A stretch of DNA of 64,000 nt from Halomonas sp. LBP4 (GCF_003202205.1 NZ_PDOG01000010.1:1-64000); one strand, 5' to 3'. Shown: positions 37,892 through 51,840, counted from the stretch's first letter. Notes: generated by a model from the sequence alone, not told the origin. A program made the numbers and translations.

Positions 37892-38750
37892 GCTCGCAAC
37901 CTTCCTTGAGTACGGCCCAGGTCATGTTTGCCGCGTCCACGGTGGGCCCCACATCGTGGACGCGCAGGATTCGCGCCCCACGCTCGACGGCCAGCGCCGT
38001 CAGTGCCAGCCCACCGGGCAGGCGCTCCTCCACCGGTCGCGCGAGCACCTTGCCGATCATGCTCTTGCGCGACATGCCCACCAGCAGCGGCAGACCGAGG
38101 TGCGTCAGGCGCTCCATGCGGTTGAGCAGGCGCAGATTGTGCTCGACGGTCTTGCCGAAACCGAAGCCCGGGTCCAGCAGCAGGCGCTCGCGGCGCAGGC
38201 CGGCGGCCTCGCAGGCGGCCACCCGGCTCTCGAGGAAATCGGCCACCGCCTCCTCCACCGGCACATCATAGCGGGGCGCCTGCTGCATGTCGCGGGGCTC
38301 GCCCTGGCGATGCATCAGGCAGACCGGCAGGCCGCTGCCGGCCGCCGCTTCCAGCGCCCCCTGGTGCTCCAGGGCGCGCACATCGTTGATCAGGCCGGCA
38401 CCGAGGGACGCCACCTCGCGCATCACCGCCGGGCTGCTGGTGTCCACCGACACCAGGGCATCGAGCTCGCGCACCAGCGCCTCGACCACCGGCGCCACCC
38501 GCTCCAGCTCCTGCTGCGGGCTGATCGGGTCGGCACCGGGGCGAGTCGACTCCCCCCCCACGTCGACGATTGCCGCCCCTTCGGCCAGCATCCGCTCGGC
38601 ATGGCGCAGGGCGTCATCCAGCGCCAGGTGGCGCCCGCCGTCGGAGAAGGAGTCGGGGGTAACGTTGAGGATCCCCATCACCCGGGGAAAGGAGAGGTCG
38701 AGCCGGTGCCGACCGCACTGCAGGGAAATAGCGGGGGAGTCGTCCATCAT
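37884..38750 (-). CDS. folP: Dihydropteroate synthase
   Basis: Joins pABA to hydroxymethyl-dihydropterin diphosphate; the sulfonamide target. The 288 residues include MGILNVTPDSFSDGG, VDVGGESTRPGA, INDVRAL, LDPGFGFGKTVEHN and LVGMSRKSMIG, then RVHDVGP. The frame runs upstream to 38975 into ftsH antisense. Two adjacent ATGs (38750, 38747) are plausible starts, neither with a strong ribosome-binding site. It follows ftsH, as in Escherichia coli (ftsH-folP-glmM). Confidence 0.95.
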   Translation of the reverse strand: MMDDSPAISLQCGRHRLDLSFPRVMGILNVTPDSFSDGGRHLALDDALRHAERMLAEGAAIVDVGGESTRPGADPISPQQELERVAPVVEALVRELDALVSVDTSSPAVMREVASLGAGLINDVRALEHQGALEAAAGSGLPVCLMHRQGEPRDMQQAPRYDVPVEEAVADFLESRVAACEAAGLRRERLLLDPGFGFGKTVEHNLRLLNRMERLTHLGLPLLVGMSRKSMIGKVLARPVEERLPGGLALTALAVERGARILRVHDVGPTVDAANMTWAVLKEGCEHD

Positions 38751-38799
38751 GGTGTCGGAATCGAAGCCTGAGTCGAAAAGCGGAGAACCAGAATGGCGA

Positions 38800-38819
38800 A
38801 GGCGCCCCGCGGGGCGCCT
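38800..38819 (-). terminator. GC-rich palindrome between ftsH and folP
   Basis: AGGCGCCCCGCGGGGCGCCT is a perfect palindrome forming a 9-bp stem, 20 bases after the ftsH stop on the minus strand. No T tract follows, so it is probably an mRNA-stabilising or partially terminating hairpin inside the ftsH-folP-glmM operon. Confidence 0.45.
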
Positions 38820-38838
38820 GCCAGTCGAAGGGAGAGCC

Positions 38839-40818
<1,980 letters not shown>

Positions 40819-41037
40819 GGGACCACCCTCAATTGCAAAAATCGGTCAGCCGGAATGCGCCTGGCATCTTGGACACTACATGAACGGGCCGTGTTCAGCC
40901 CGTGGCGGGCGAATCGGCCCACGCAGTCTGCTTCATGCTCTACTGTGACACAGTCGAGACGCCATGTCCGGCAATGGCGCCAGTAGTCCCTGCCTATCGA
41001 GGCGCTACGTATGTCTCTGGGCGGTCGAGGCACTGCC

Positions 41038-41709
41038 TCAACCACGAAAATTCTCTGCCAGCAGGTAGACTTCACGGGAACGCGCCCGCGAGGCCTCCGG
41101 CTTGCGCGTCACCACCCGCCCGAAGCTGCCGCGCAGCTCCTTGAGGTAGGCGTCGAACCCCTCGCCCTGGAACACCTTGGCCAGGAAGCGGCCGCCGGGC
41201 GACAGGGTCCGGCGCGCCAGGTCCAGCGCCAGCTCCACCAGGTACATCGCCTGTGGCTGGTCGATCGCCGCCATACCACTCATATTGGGGGCCATGTCGG
41301 ACATCACAAGGTCCACCGGGCGATCCCCCAGGGCCGCGAGGATCGCCTCGAGCACCGGCTCCTCGGTGAAGTCGCCCTGGATGAACGCGACACCGGCCAG
41401 GGCATCCATCTCGAGAATGTCGGAGGCGATCACCACGCCCTTCGGCCCGACCCGCTCCGCCGCCACCTGGCTCCAGCCACCGGGGGCGGCGCCCAGGTCG
41501 ATCACCGTCATGCCGGGGCGCAGCAGCCGGTCCTTCTCGTCGAGCTCCATCAGCTTGTAGCTCGCCCGGGAACGATAGCCGTCCTGCCAGCTGCGTTGCA
41601 CGTAGCGGTCGTCGAAATGCTCCTTCAGCCAGCCGGCGCTGCTCTTGCTGGCGCCATGCTTTCTGGCGCCCTGGCCGGCGCCCTTGCGGGAAGAGGGAGA
41701 ACTTGCCAC
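41038..41709 (-). CDS. rlmE: 23S rRNA 2'-O-ribose U2552 methyltransferase
   Basis: Methylates U2552 in the A loop of 23S rRNA, SAM-dependent. The 223 residues have SAM motif VIDLGAAPGGWSQVAAE, the K-D-K-E tetrad in SRASYKL, MSDMAPNMSG, LAKVFQGEG and SREVYLL. A GTG start at 41709 after AGGTGA is preferred to ATG 41814. A small GGTTGAGGCA...TGCCTCGACC hairpin overlaps the stop. It lies upstream of ftsH (219-bp gap) and is divergent from yhbY, the conserved arrangement. Confidence 0.95.
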   Translation of the reverse strand: MASSPSSRKGAGQGARKHGASKSSAGWLKEHFDDRYVQRSWQDGYRSRASYKLMELDEKDRLLRPGMTVIDLGAAPGGWSQVAAERVGPKGVVIASDILEMDALAGVAFIQGDFTEEPVLEAILAALGDRPVDLVMSDMAPNMSGMAAIDQPQAMYLVELALDLARRTLSPGGRFLAKVFQGEGFDAYLKELRGSFGRVVTRKPEASRARSREVYLLAENFRG

Positions 41710-41894
41710 GGCGTCACCTGTGATGAAACGGGAATGACAGACAGGCGGTCGAGCGGATTCCGGAAAGACCCGGGAGATGCGACGGGGTCCTGACCTGCGG
41801 TCCCGGGACGGCATCGGCGCGAGTCCGCGCTTTCGCCGCGCGGCGATTCACCGTACCATGTGCGCAGCGCGCAACCGGGAAGACGCACGATACC

Positions 41895-42221
41895 ATGAGC
41901 TTGTCACAGGCACAAAAGAAAGCATTTCGCAGCATCGGCCACCACCTGAACCCGGTGGTCACGGTCTCCGAGAACGGCATCTCGGAGGGGGTGCTGGGCG
42001 AACTCGACCGGGCACTCAGCGACCACGAGCTGGTCAAGGTCAAGCTGGCCCTGCCGGAGCGCGACGACCGCGCCGCCATGCTGGAGGAGCTCGTCACCGC
42101 CAGCGGTGCCGAGCGGGTGCAGACCATCGGCAAGATGGCGCTGCTCTACCGCCGGAACCCCCAGGCCAACCCCAAGCTCTCCAACGTCAAGCGCTTCGAG
42201 GACCATCACGGGCGGCACTAG
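41895..42221 (+). CDS. yhbY: YhbY-type CRM-domain RNA-binding protein
   Basis: A 108-residue single CRM domain protein implicated in 50S assembly. It has SLSQAQKKAFRSIGHHLNPV, VTVSENGISEGVL, LVKVKLALPERDDR and the GxxG-type region QTIGKMALLYRRNP. It is divergent from rlmE (185 bp shared) and convergent with greA across a terminator. Confidence 0.95.
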   Translation: MSLSQAQKKAFRSIGHHLNPVVTVSENGISEGVLGELDRALSDHELVKVKLALPERDDRAAMLEELVTASGAERVQTIGKMALLYRRNPQANPKLSNVKRFEDHHGRH

Positions 42222-42283
42222 GCGCTGACGCGCCAGCGGCGAGCCTCGGGCTCCGGGCCGCGAGCATCAGGATGACGAAGAGC

Positions 42284-42314
42284 AAAGAACCCGCGACATT
42301 GTCGCGGGTTCTTT
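42284..42314. terminator. Bidirectional terminator between yhbY and greA
   Basis: A 14-bp perfect stem AAAGAACCCGCGAC / GTCGCGGGTTCTTT with a 3-base loop, T-rich on the plus-strand side (TTTTA) and A-rich on the other. It ends both yhbY and the dapB/car-greA transcripts. Confidence 0.9.
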
Positions 42315-42333
42315 TATGCCCGTAGCTCGTAGC

Positions 42334-42806
42334 TCAGAGGTGCTCGACCCCGGAGATCTCGTACTCGACATCGCCGCCGGGGGTCCTGACCGCCACCACG
42401 TCGCCCTCCTCCTTGCCGATCAGGGCGCGGGCGATGGGCGAGGTGACCGAGATGCGGCCGGACCTGATGTCGGCCTCGTCCTCGCCGACGATGCGGTAGG
42501 TCACCTCCTCGTCGGTATCGAGGTTGAGCAACTCGACGGTGACGCCGAAGATCACCTTGCCGGTGCGCGGCAGCTTGGTGACGTCGATCACCTGGGCATT
42601 GGAGAGCTTGCCCTCGATCTCCTGGATGCGCCCCTCGATGAAGCCCTGCTGCTCCCGGGCGGCATGGTATTCGGCGTTCTCCTTGAGATCGCCGTGCTCG
42701 CGGGCCTCGGCGATGGAGGCGATCACCCTGGGCCGCGCCTCGCTCTTGAGCTCCTCGAGCTCCTTGCGCAGGCGCGCCTCACCGGCAACGGTCATCGGGA
42801 CCTTGT

Positions 42807-42810
<4 letters not shown>
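42334..42810 (-). CDS. greA: Transcript cleavage factor GreA
   Basis: A 158-residue RNA polymerase secondary-channel factor that rescues backtracked complexes. An N-terminal coiled coil carries the acidic tip region (HGDLKENAEYHAAREQQGF), followed by the FKBP-like C-terminal domain with SPIARALIGKEEGD. It overlaps the carB stop by ATGA, so it is translated from the carAB-greA mRNA, as in Pseudomonas. Confidence 0.97.
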
Positions 42811-46037
<3,227 letters not shown>

Positions 46038-46083
46038 GGTGCTTCCCGCAAATAAGGGTGACGAATGACGACGATTCTCTGGC

Positions 46084-47235
46084 TCAGGCCTGGCGACGGG
46101 CCTTCATCATCTCGATAAAGCGGTCGAACAGCGGTGCCACGTCACGCGGTCCCGGGCTCGCCTCGGGATGACCCTGGAAGCTGAAGGCCGGGCGGTCGGT
46201 GCGTTCGATGCCCTGCAGCGACCCGTCGAACAGCGAACGGTGCGTGGCGCGCACATTGGCCGGCAGGGTCGCCTCGTCGGCGGCAAAGCCGTGGTTCTGG
46301 CTGGTGATCATCACCTGGCCGCTGTCGAGGTCCTGCACCGGGTGATTGGCGCCGTGGTGGCCGAACTTCATCTTCACCGTCTTCGCCCCGCTGGCCAGCG
46401 CCAGCAGCTGGTGGCCCAGGCAGATGCCGAACACCGGCAGCTCGGTCTCGAGGATCTCGCCGATCGCCTTGATGGCGTAGTCGCAGGGCTCGGGGTCACC
46501 CGGGCCGTTGGCCAGGAAGACGCCGTCGGGGTTCATGGCCATCACCTCGGAGGCCGGCGTCTGGGCCGGCACCACGGTGAGACGGCAACCGCGGGAGGCG
46601 AGCATGCGCAGGATGTTGCGCTTCACGCCGTAGTCATAGGCCACCACATGGTAGGGCCGCTCTCCCAAGCCGGTGTCGGCGTAGCCCTCGCCCAGCGTCC
46701 ACTCGCCCTCGCTCCACTCGTAGGGCGTCTGGCAGGAGACCACCTTGGCCAGGTCCATGCCCTTGAGGCCGGGGAAGGCGCGGGCGGCCTCCAGGGCGCG
46801 CTCGACGGCGCCGTCGCCGGAGGCTACGGGCCCGGCGAGGATGGCGCCGTTCTGGGCGCCCTTGTCGCGCAGGATGCGGGTCAGGCGGCGGGTGTCGATA
46901 TCGGCGATGCCCAGCACGTTCTGGCCCTTGAGATAGTCGGAGAGCGACTGCTCGGAGCGGAAGCTGCTGGCCAGCAATGGCAGGTCGCGGATCACCAGGC
47001 CGGCGGCGGCGATGGCGCCGGACTCCACGTCCTCGCGGTTGATGCCGGTGTTGCCGATATGCGGGTAGGTGAGGGTGACGATCTGTCGGGTATAGGAAGG
47101 ATCGGTCAGGATTTCCTGATAGCCGGTCATGGCCGTATTGAACACCACCTCACCGCTGGTTTGTCCATCGGCACCGATGGCCGTGCCGTGGAATACACTG
47201 CCATCTTCCAGGGCCAGTATCGCGGGTCTGTTCAA
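46084..47235 (-). CDS. carA: Carbamoyl-phosphate synthase small chain (glutaminase)
   Basis: Class I glutamine amidotransferase subunit, 383 residues. The catalytic Cys272 sits in FGICLGHQLLAL, with H356 and E358 in QGHPEASPGP. The start codon is TTG at 47235, 8 bases after GGAGG; a weak start that could tune CarA output. It is preceded by a terminator-like structure in the leader and is 508 bp from dapB. Confidence 0.97.
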   Translation of the reverse strand: MNRPAILALEDGSVFHGTAIGADGQTSGEVVFNTAMTGYQEILTDPSYTRQIVTLTYPHIGNTGINREDVESGAIAAAGLVIRDLPLLASSFRSEQSLSDYLKGQNVLGIADIDTRRLTRILRDKGAQNGAILAGPVASGDGAVERALEAARAFPGLKGMDLAKVVSCQTPYEWSEGEWTLGEGYADTGLGERPYHVVAYDYGVKRNILRMLASRGCRLTVVPAQTPASEVMAMNPDGVFLANGPGDPEPCDYAIKAIGEILETELPVFGICLGHQLLALASGAKTVKMKFGHHGANHPVQDLDSGQVMITSQNHGFAADEATLPANVRATHRSLFDGSLQGIERTDRPAFSFQGHPEASPGPRDVAPLFDRFIEMMKARRQA

Positions 47236-47286
47236 CGCAACGTCCTCCCATGCTCGTCAAGGAATACTGCTCGCCGGGGCGCGGCC

Positions 47287-47333
47287 GTAAAAAAGCGGGA
47301 CGAAACCCGATGAAGACCGGTTTCATCCCGCTT
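47287..47333 (-). terminator. Intrinsic terminator or attenuator in the carA leader
   Basis: On the minus strand the arms AAGCGGGA-GAAACC type pair across 47293-47333 and are followed by TTTTTT, 52 bases before the carA start. It could end dapB transcription. Alternatively, because GATGAA...TTCATC within it can form a competing hairpin, it may be an attenuator for carAB; Pseudomonas carA is known to use leader attenuation. A 63-codon frame starting ATGACAACAAGC (47341) reads through it. Confidence 0.65.
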
Positions 47334-47402
47334 GTTGTCATTCGCTCGGAATGCAGGGCCGAAGCAACAAGCGCTCACGGGGCTTTCACCCGATACGCCC
47401 GG

Positions 47403-47414
47403 CCAAAATTTTGG
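47403..47414. promoter_or_regulatory. 12-bp palindrome upstream of carA
   Basis: CCAAAATTTTGG is a perfect AT-cored palindrome in an otherwise GC-rich gap, about 170 bases upstream of carA. It may be an operator or bent promoter element. I cannot assign a regulator; it does not match the ArgR box pattern well. Confidence 0.35.
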
Positions 47415-47545
47415 AGATGTTACAGGAAATGGTCCTTGGCGGCTACCCCCGCCCGCTCACTGCCAGAACCAGCGCCCATGATCGGGGCTCCCCTTCGCTT
47501 TCCCGACGCCGGCGACCCGTTCGCCAAAAACGGCGTCGAGGTGGC

Positions 47546-47637
47546 CCCTATGGGGTCAGACCCCGGCCAAGTCAGGAAGCCTGTCGTGGGGCACGTTTCC
47601 AGCCGAACCGACACCGCCGGGGTCTGACCCCATAGGG
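47546..47637. repeat. 92-bp inverted-repeat element with GGGGTCAGACCCC ends
   Basis: A 22-bp terminal repeat (47546-47567, beginning CCCTATGGGGTCAGACCCC) is exactly inverted at 47616-47637 around a 48-bp core. Each arm itself contains the palindrome GGGGTCAGACCCC. Such arms resemble REP/MITE-type elements that RAYT-family transposases mobilise; no transposase is in the window. It lies in the 508-bp dapB-carA gap, which otherwise holds only the carA leader structures. Confidence 0.8.
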
Positions 47638-47743
47638 AGCGGAAGCGCCGGAGCCCTACCGCCCACCTTCCGCCAACACATTGATATTCAAAAGGTGTTC
47701 CCGGCCCCCTCTCGGGGCCAGCACCGAGCGATACCGCTGGACG

Positions 47744-48547
47744 TCATAGCCCCAGCACGTCCTGCATAGCGTAGCGGCCGTTGCCCTGGCCGGCCACCCA
47801 ACGCGCCGCGCGTACCGCCCCCTTGGCGAAGGTCATGCGACTCGACGCCTTGTGGGTGATCTCGATGCGCTCGCCCTCGGTGGCGAACATCACCGTATGC
47901 TCGCCGACGATATCGCCCGCCCTGACGGTCGCGAAGCCGATCTCGCGGTCCGAGCGCGGGCCGCACTGGCCGACCCGCTCGAACACACCGTGCTCCTTGA
48001 GGGTGCGGCCCAGGCTCTCGGCGACCACCTCGCCCATCTTCAGGGCGGTGCCGGAGGGGGCATCGACCTTGTGGCGGTGGTGCGCCTCGATCACCTCGAT
48101 ATCGTAGCCCTCGTCGCCCAGCGCCTTCGCCGCCGTTTCCAGCAGTTTCAGCGTGAGGTTCACCCCCACGCTCATATTGGGCGCGAACACCATCGGCAGC
48201 TTGTCGCGGTAGCCGTCGAGCTCGGCGAGCTCGTCGTCGGACAGCCCGGTGGTGCCGATGACGATGCGCTTGCCGTGCGCGGCACAGAACGCCAGGTTGG
48301 CGAGCGTCACCCGCGGGGCGGTGAAGTCGATCAGCACGTCGAAGTCGTCGACGATGGCCTCCAGCGAATCCACCGCGCTCACCCCCAGCCTGCCGACGCC
48401 CGCCAGCTCGCCGATATCGGCGCCGGCGAGCGAGCTGCCCGGCTCGACGATGCCGCCGGCCAGGGTGGCCCCGGCATCCTGCTGCACGGCGTTGACCAGG
48501 GTGCGGCCCATGCGGCCGGCGACACCGACGATGGCGATACGGGTCAT
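47744..48547 (-). CDS. dapB: 4-hydroxy-tetrahydrodipicolinate reductase
   Basis: Second step of the diaminopimelate/lysine branch. The 267 residues have the NAD(P) loop GVAGRMGRTL, DFTAPRVTLAN, GTTGL, the catalytic EAHHRHKVDAPSGTAL and the C-terminal THKASSRMTFAKGAVRAARW. It precedes carAB as in Pseudomonas, but dnaJ, its usual upstream neighbour, is displaced 9 kb away by an insertion. Confidence 0.97.
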   Translation of the reverse strand: MTRIAIVGVAGRMGRTLVNAVQQDAGATLAGGIVEPGSSLAGADIGELAGVGRLGVSAVDSLEAIVDDFDVLIDFTAPRVTLANLAFCAAHGKRIVIGTTGLSDDELAELDGYRDKLPMVFAPNMSVGVNLTLKLLETAAKALGDEGYDIEVIEAHHRHKVDAPSGTALKMGEVVAESLGRTLKEHGVFERVGQCGPRSDREIGFATVRAGDIVGEHTVMFATEGERIEITHKASSRMTFAKGAVRAARWVAGQGNGRYAMQDVLGL

Positions 48548-48681
48548 GCGGACTCCTGCGATCTCGAAGACATGAAGATGGGGCAGTATACCAGAGCCGC
48601 CCCTCCCCGAGGGCGACGATGCGCTTGGGCAGCTGCGGAGGAATCGCCCACACTGGGCGTATCGATGCGAGGGTCACCGCC

Positions 48682-50622
48682 ATGCACTCGCCCCCCGACC
48701 TCCTGCCGCAGGACCACCCGCTGCTGGCACTGCTTCAGCGGCACGAACGCGTGCTGCTGACCGGCGCCCCGGGCAGCGGCAAGACCACCCTGGCCCGGGC
48801 CGCGGCCGCCAGCCTGGCCGACGATGGCCTGGCCTGCCACTGCCTGAGCGCCGACCCGGGGCTGCCCGGCGTCGGCCCGCCCGGCGCCGTCTGCCTGGGA
48901 GCCTGGCGTGGCGACGCCTGGCAGATCGAGGCGGTGGCGGCGCTCGCCACCCTGGACTCGGCGCGCTTTCGCCTGCCGCTGGCCGAGGCGGTACGCCGCC
49001 TGGCCGACCTCGTGCCGGACGGCCCGCTCCTGCTGGATGCCCCCGGCGTGGTGCGCGGCGCCGCCGGGGCCGAACTGCTACCGGCACTGGCCGCGGCCGG
49101 ACGGGTGACCGCCCTCGTCATGCTGGCCGCCGACGCCAACCCCGGGCCCCTGAGCCATGAGTGCCGCGCCCTGGGCCTCGAACGGCTGCCGCTGCCCCCG
49201 GACCCGCGGGCCCGCCACCCGGGGCGGCAGCTGCGCACCCGGCGCCGCACGGACGCCTGGGACGCCTACCTGGCCGACGCCACCGAGCAGACGCTCGACC
49301 TTGCACACCTGGCGGTGGTCGGCACGCCGCCGCCACGCTCCGCCCCCGCCGCCTGGCGCGGCCGGCAGGTCGGGCTGCTCGACGCCCGGGGCCACACCCA
49401 GGCCCTGGGCGAGGTACTCGCACTGGACGGAGCGAGCCTGCGACTGCGGGCACCACCGCTGACCGAACCGACCGCCACCCTGGTGATTCGCGATGCCCAG
49501 CGACGCGGCGACGGGCAACTGGGCACCGCCCGCCCCCACCGCGCGCCGGCCAGGCGCACCGCCGAGCCGACCGAAATGCCCGTCCCCCTGGCGGCCAGGC
49601 CGGGGGCACGCCCCCAGGTCCGGCTCACCACCCTGACCGCGACCCTGGTCAATGGCGTCTTCGGCGACCCCCTGCTGCACCTGCGCCTGAGGCACCAGAA
49701 GCGCAGCCTGCTGTTCGACCTGGGCGACCCGGGCCGCCTGCCGGCGCGCCTCGCCCACCAGGTGACCGACGTCTTCATCAGCCACGCCCACTTCGACCAT
49801 ATCGGCGGCTTCCCCTGGCTGCTGCGTTCGCGGATCGGCGACTTTCCCGCCTGCCGGCTCTACGGCCCGCCGGGCCTGGCCGACCATCTGGCCGGGCAGA
49901 TCCGCGGCGTGCTCTGGGACCGGGTGGGCGACAAGGCGCCCCGTTTCGAGGTCACCGAGCTGCACGGCGAACGGCTCGAGCGCTACCGCCTCACCGCCGG
50001 CGAGACGCAGCCGACGGCCCTGCCGCCACGACGGGCGGCCGACGGCGTGCTGCACGAGGAGCTCGGCTTTCGCGTGCGCGCGGCGACGCTGGATCACGGC
50101 ACCCCAGTGCTCGCCTTCGCCTTCGAGCCCGACCTTCAGGTGAAGGTGCGCAAGGAGCGACTGGAGGCCCTCGGCTGGCCGCCGGGCCCCTGGCTGGGCG
50201 AGCTCAAGCACCATGTGCTGGCCGGCGAGGGTGCCGCCCGGCTCACCCTGCCGAACGGCGAGCGCTGGCAGGCGGCACGACTGGCGGAGGTTCTGCTGCT
50301 CACCGAGCCCGGCCAGCGGCTGGTCTACGCCACCGACCTGGGCGATACCGCGGAGAACCGCCGGCGACTGATCGCCCTGGCCCGGGGGGCCCAGGTGCTG
50401 TTCTGCGAGGCCCCCTTCCTGGCACACGAGGCCGACCAGGCGCGACTCACCGGCCACCTCACCGCCCGCGCCTGCGGCGAGATCGCCGCCGCGGCCGGCG
50501 TCGACCAGCTGGTCCCCTTCCACTTCTCGCGCCGTCATGCGGGCAACGCCCGGGCGATTCCCGACGAGATCCGCAGCCGCTTCGCTCGCCTGCTGCCCGC
50601 GGCCGATGACGGGGAGGAGTGA
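48682..50622 (+). CDS. Predicted Clp1/Grc3-like polynucleotide kinase fused to an RNase Z-like nuclease
   Basis: A 646-residue two-part protein. The N-terminal part (1-270) has Walker A GAPGSGKTT at 28-36, then Clp1/Grc3-type segments DPGLPGVGPPGAVCLG, LLLDAPGVVRGAAGAELL and WRGRQVGLLDARGHTQALGE. These fit a 5'-OH RNA/DNA kinase. The C-terminal part (about 315-646) is a metallo-beta-lactamase of the RNase Z group: HAHFDH at 368-373, ATLDHGTPVLAFAFE, GWPPGPWLGELK, YATDLGDT and FHFSRRH. GAGGGT precedes ATG 48682; ATG 48619 is an alternative. It is not in an obvious operon and sits at the dapB side of the inserted region. The kinase assignment is from motifs only. Confidence 0.8.
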   Translation: MHSPPDLLPQDHPLLALLQRHERVLLTGAPGSGKTTLARAAAASLADDGLACHCLSADPGLPGVGPPGAVCLGAWRGDAWQIEAVAALATLDSARFRLPLAEAVRRLADLVPDGPLLLDAPGVVRGAAGAELLPALAAAGRVTALVMLAADANPGPLSHECRALGLERLPLPPDPRARHPGRQLRTRRRTDAWDAYLADATEQTLDLAHLAVVGTPPPRSAPAAWRGRQVGLLDARGHTQALGEVLALDGASLRLRAPPLTEPTATLVIRDAQRRGDGQLGTARPHRAPARRTAEPTEMPVPLAARPGARPQVRLTTLTATLVNGVFGDPLLHLRLRHQKRSLLFDLGDPGRLPARLAHQVTDVFISHAHFDHIGGFPWLLRSRIGDFPACRLYGPPGLADHLAGQIRGVLWDRVGDKAPRFEVTELHGERLERYRLTAGETQPTALPPRRAADGVLHEELGFRVRAATLDHGTPVLAFAFEPDLQVKVRKERLEALGWPPGPWLGELKHHVLAGEGAARLTLPNGERWQAARLAEVLLLTEPGQRLVYATDLGDTAENRRRLIALARGAQVLFCEAPFLAHEADQARLTGHLTARACGEIAAAAGVDQLVPFHFSRRHAGNARAIPDEIRSRFARLLPAADDGEE

Positions 50623-50644
50623 GCGACCCACGCCGCCCGACGGC

Positions 50645-51562
50645 TCACCCCCCCGGCGTCGGCGGGCGGCCGTTGCGCAACAGCAGGGCAATGGCCGTCA
50701 ACACCAGCAGGCTGCCCGGCAGCCAGACCCAGCCGATCCGCTCCGGCGACTCGATGAACAGCAGCAGCATGGAGACGAAGGGCACCAGGTAGCCGTAGGC
50801 GGTGACCGCCCCCGGGGTCAGCACCGCGGTGGCCCGCTGCATCAGCCAGAAGGTCAGGGCACTGGAGAAGAGCCCCAGGTAGACCAGCAGCAGGAGGTCG
50901 TGCCGGCTCATCGCGGCGAGCCGCCCCACGGGCTCGATCGCCAGGCCCAGCAGGCCGATCAGCCCCCCGCCCAGGCCCAGGCTCCAGAAGGTGCGCACCG
51001 CCGCCGACTCGGCCAGGCGCCCGCTGGCCAGCCCCCACTTGCTGAGCACCGGGTAGAGCGCCGAGGAGACGCAGCCGAGGAAGAACACCGCCTCGCCGCT
51101 GCCGAGGCTGAACCCTTCCGGCTCACCGAGCGACTCGGCGAAGGCCAGCCCCAGCGCCCCCGCCGCGCCCAGGGCCAGGATCGCCGGCAGCCGCCAGGCC
51201 AGGCGCTCGACCCCGAACCCCAGCCCCAGCAGGAAGGCCAGCAGCGGCACGGTGACATAGAGGGTGGCCATGGAGAGCGCCGTGGCATGGTGCGCCGCCC
51301 AGAACATGGCGCCGAAGAAGCCCGCCAGGCAGAGCCCCATCAGGCCGTAGAGCGGCAGCGCCCGCCAGCCGGGGAGAAAGGCCGGGGAGCGGCGCGCCAG
51401 CCACCAGAGCCCGGCACAGGCGATGGCGAAGCGCAGGGCGGTGAGCGACAGCGGCGGCAGCTCGCTCATCAGCCCCACGGCGGGAAACGACAGCCCCACC
51501 AGCACCGCCCACAGCAGCATGCCCAGGTGGGCAACGCGGGTCGGTGACGCGGTGGTGGTCAA
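50645..51562 (-). CDS. DMT-superfamily (EamA) transporter
   Basis: A 305-residue inner-membrane protein with ten predicted helices in two EamA halves (about 15-140 and 155-295); helix signatures include LLWAVLVGLSFPAVGLMSEL and SSALTFWLMQRATAVLTPG. The substrate is unknown. The TTG at 51562 overlaps the TGA of the preceding DUF2218 gene and has GGGA upstream; ATG 51520 is the alternative. The overlap suggests translation coupling with the DUF2218 gene. It is convergent with the kinase-RNase Z gene. Confidence 0.85.
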   Translation of the reverse strand: MTTTASPTRVAHLGMLLWAVLVGLSFPAVGLMSELPPLSLTALRFAIACAGLWWLARRSPAFLPGWRALPLYGLMGLCLAGFFGAMFWAAHHATALSMATLYVTVPLLAFLLGLGFGVERLAWRLPAILALGAAGALGLAFAESLGEPEGFSLGSGEAVFFLGCVSSALYPVLSKWGLASGRLAESAAVRTFWSLGLGGGLIGLLGLAIEPVGRLAAMSRHDLLLLVYLGLFSSALTFWLMQRATAVLTPGAVTAYGYLVPFVSMLLLFIESPERIGWVWLPGSLLVLTAIALLLRNGRPPTPGG

Positions 51563-51840
51563 TTTTCCCAGACGATGACCAGTCCCTCGTCGCCCGCCAT
51601 GCGCTCGAGGTGGCTCGCCACCACGCCCTCCAGGCGGTCCAGGCCCTCCTCGTCCAGGGCCTCGATGGCCACCACCAGCTTGTCCGCATCGGCCTGCATC
51701 AGGCAGGTGCCGTCCTCGAAGGCCACCCGACCCTCGCCCTCCTTCTGCTCCACCTCCAGCTTGTGCGCCCAGTGCTTGCACAGGCGGTTGATCAGCTTCG
51801 CCCCGGACTCGGTGGCGATCTCCGCACGCGAAATCGGCAT
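51559..51840 (-). CDS. DUF2218 protein, copy 1
   Basis: A 93-residue cytoplasmic protein with the DUF2218 pattern: RLCKHWAHKLEV near residue 19, a central strand region and the C-terminal VVASHLERMAGDEGL. The family is small, of unknown function and often encoded beside iron or siderophore genes. It shares strong similarity with copy 2 at 51931-52197, indicating a tandem duplication. Confidence 0.85.
   Translation of the reverse strand: MPISRAEIATESGAKLINRLCKHWAHKLEVEQKEGEGRVAFEDGTCLMQADADKLVVAIEALDEEGLDRLEGVVASHLERMAGDEGLVIVWEN

Noticed and set aside
47150..47341. 63-codon minus-strand frame across the carA leader as an independent gene
   Set aside because: It overlaps the terminator and the carA start and has no recognised family; a leader peptide role is only a possibility noted in the findings.
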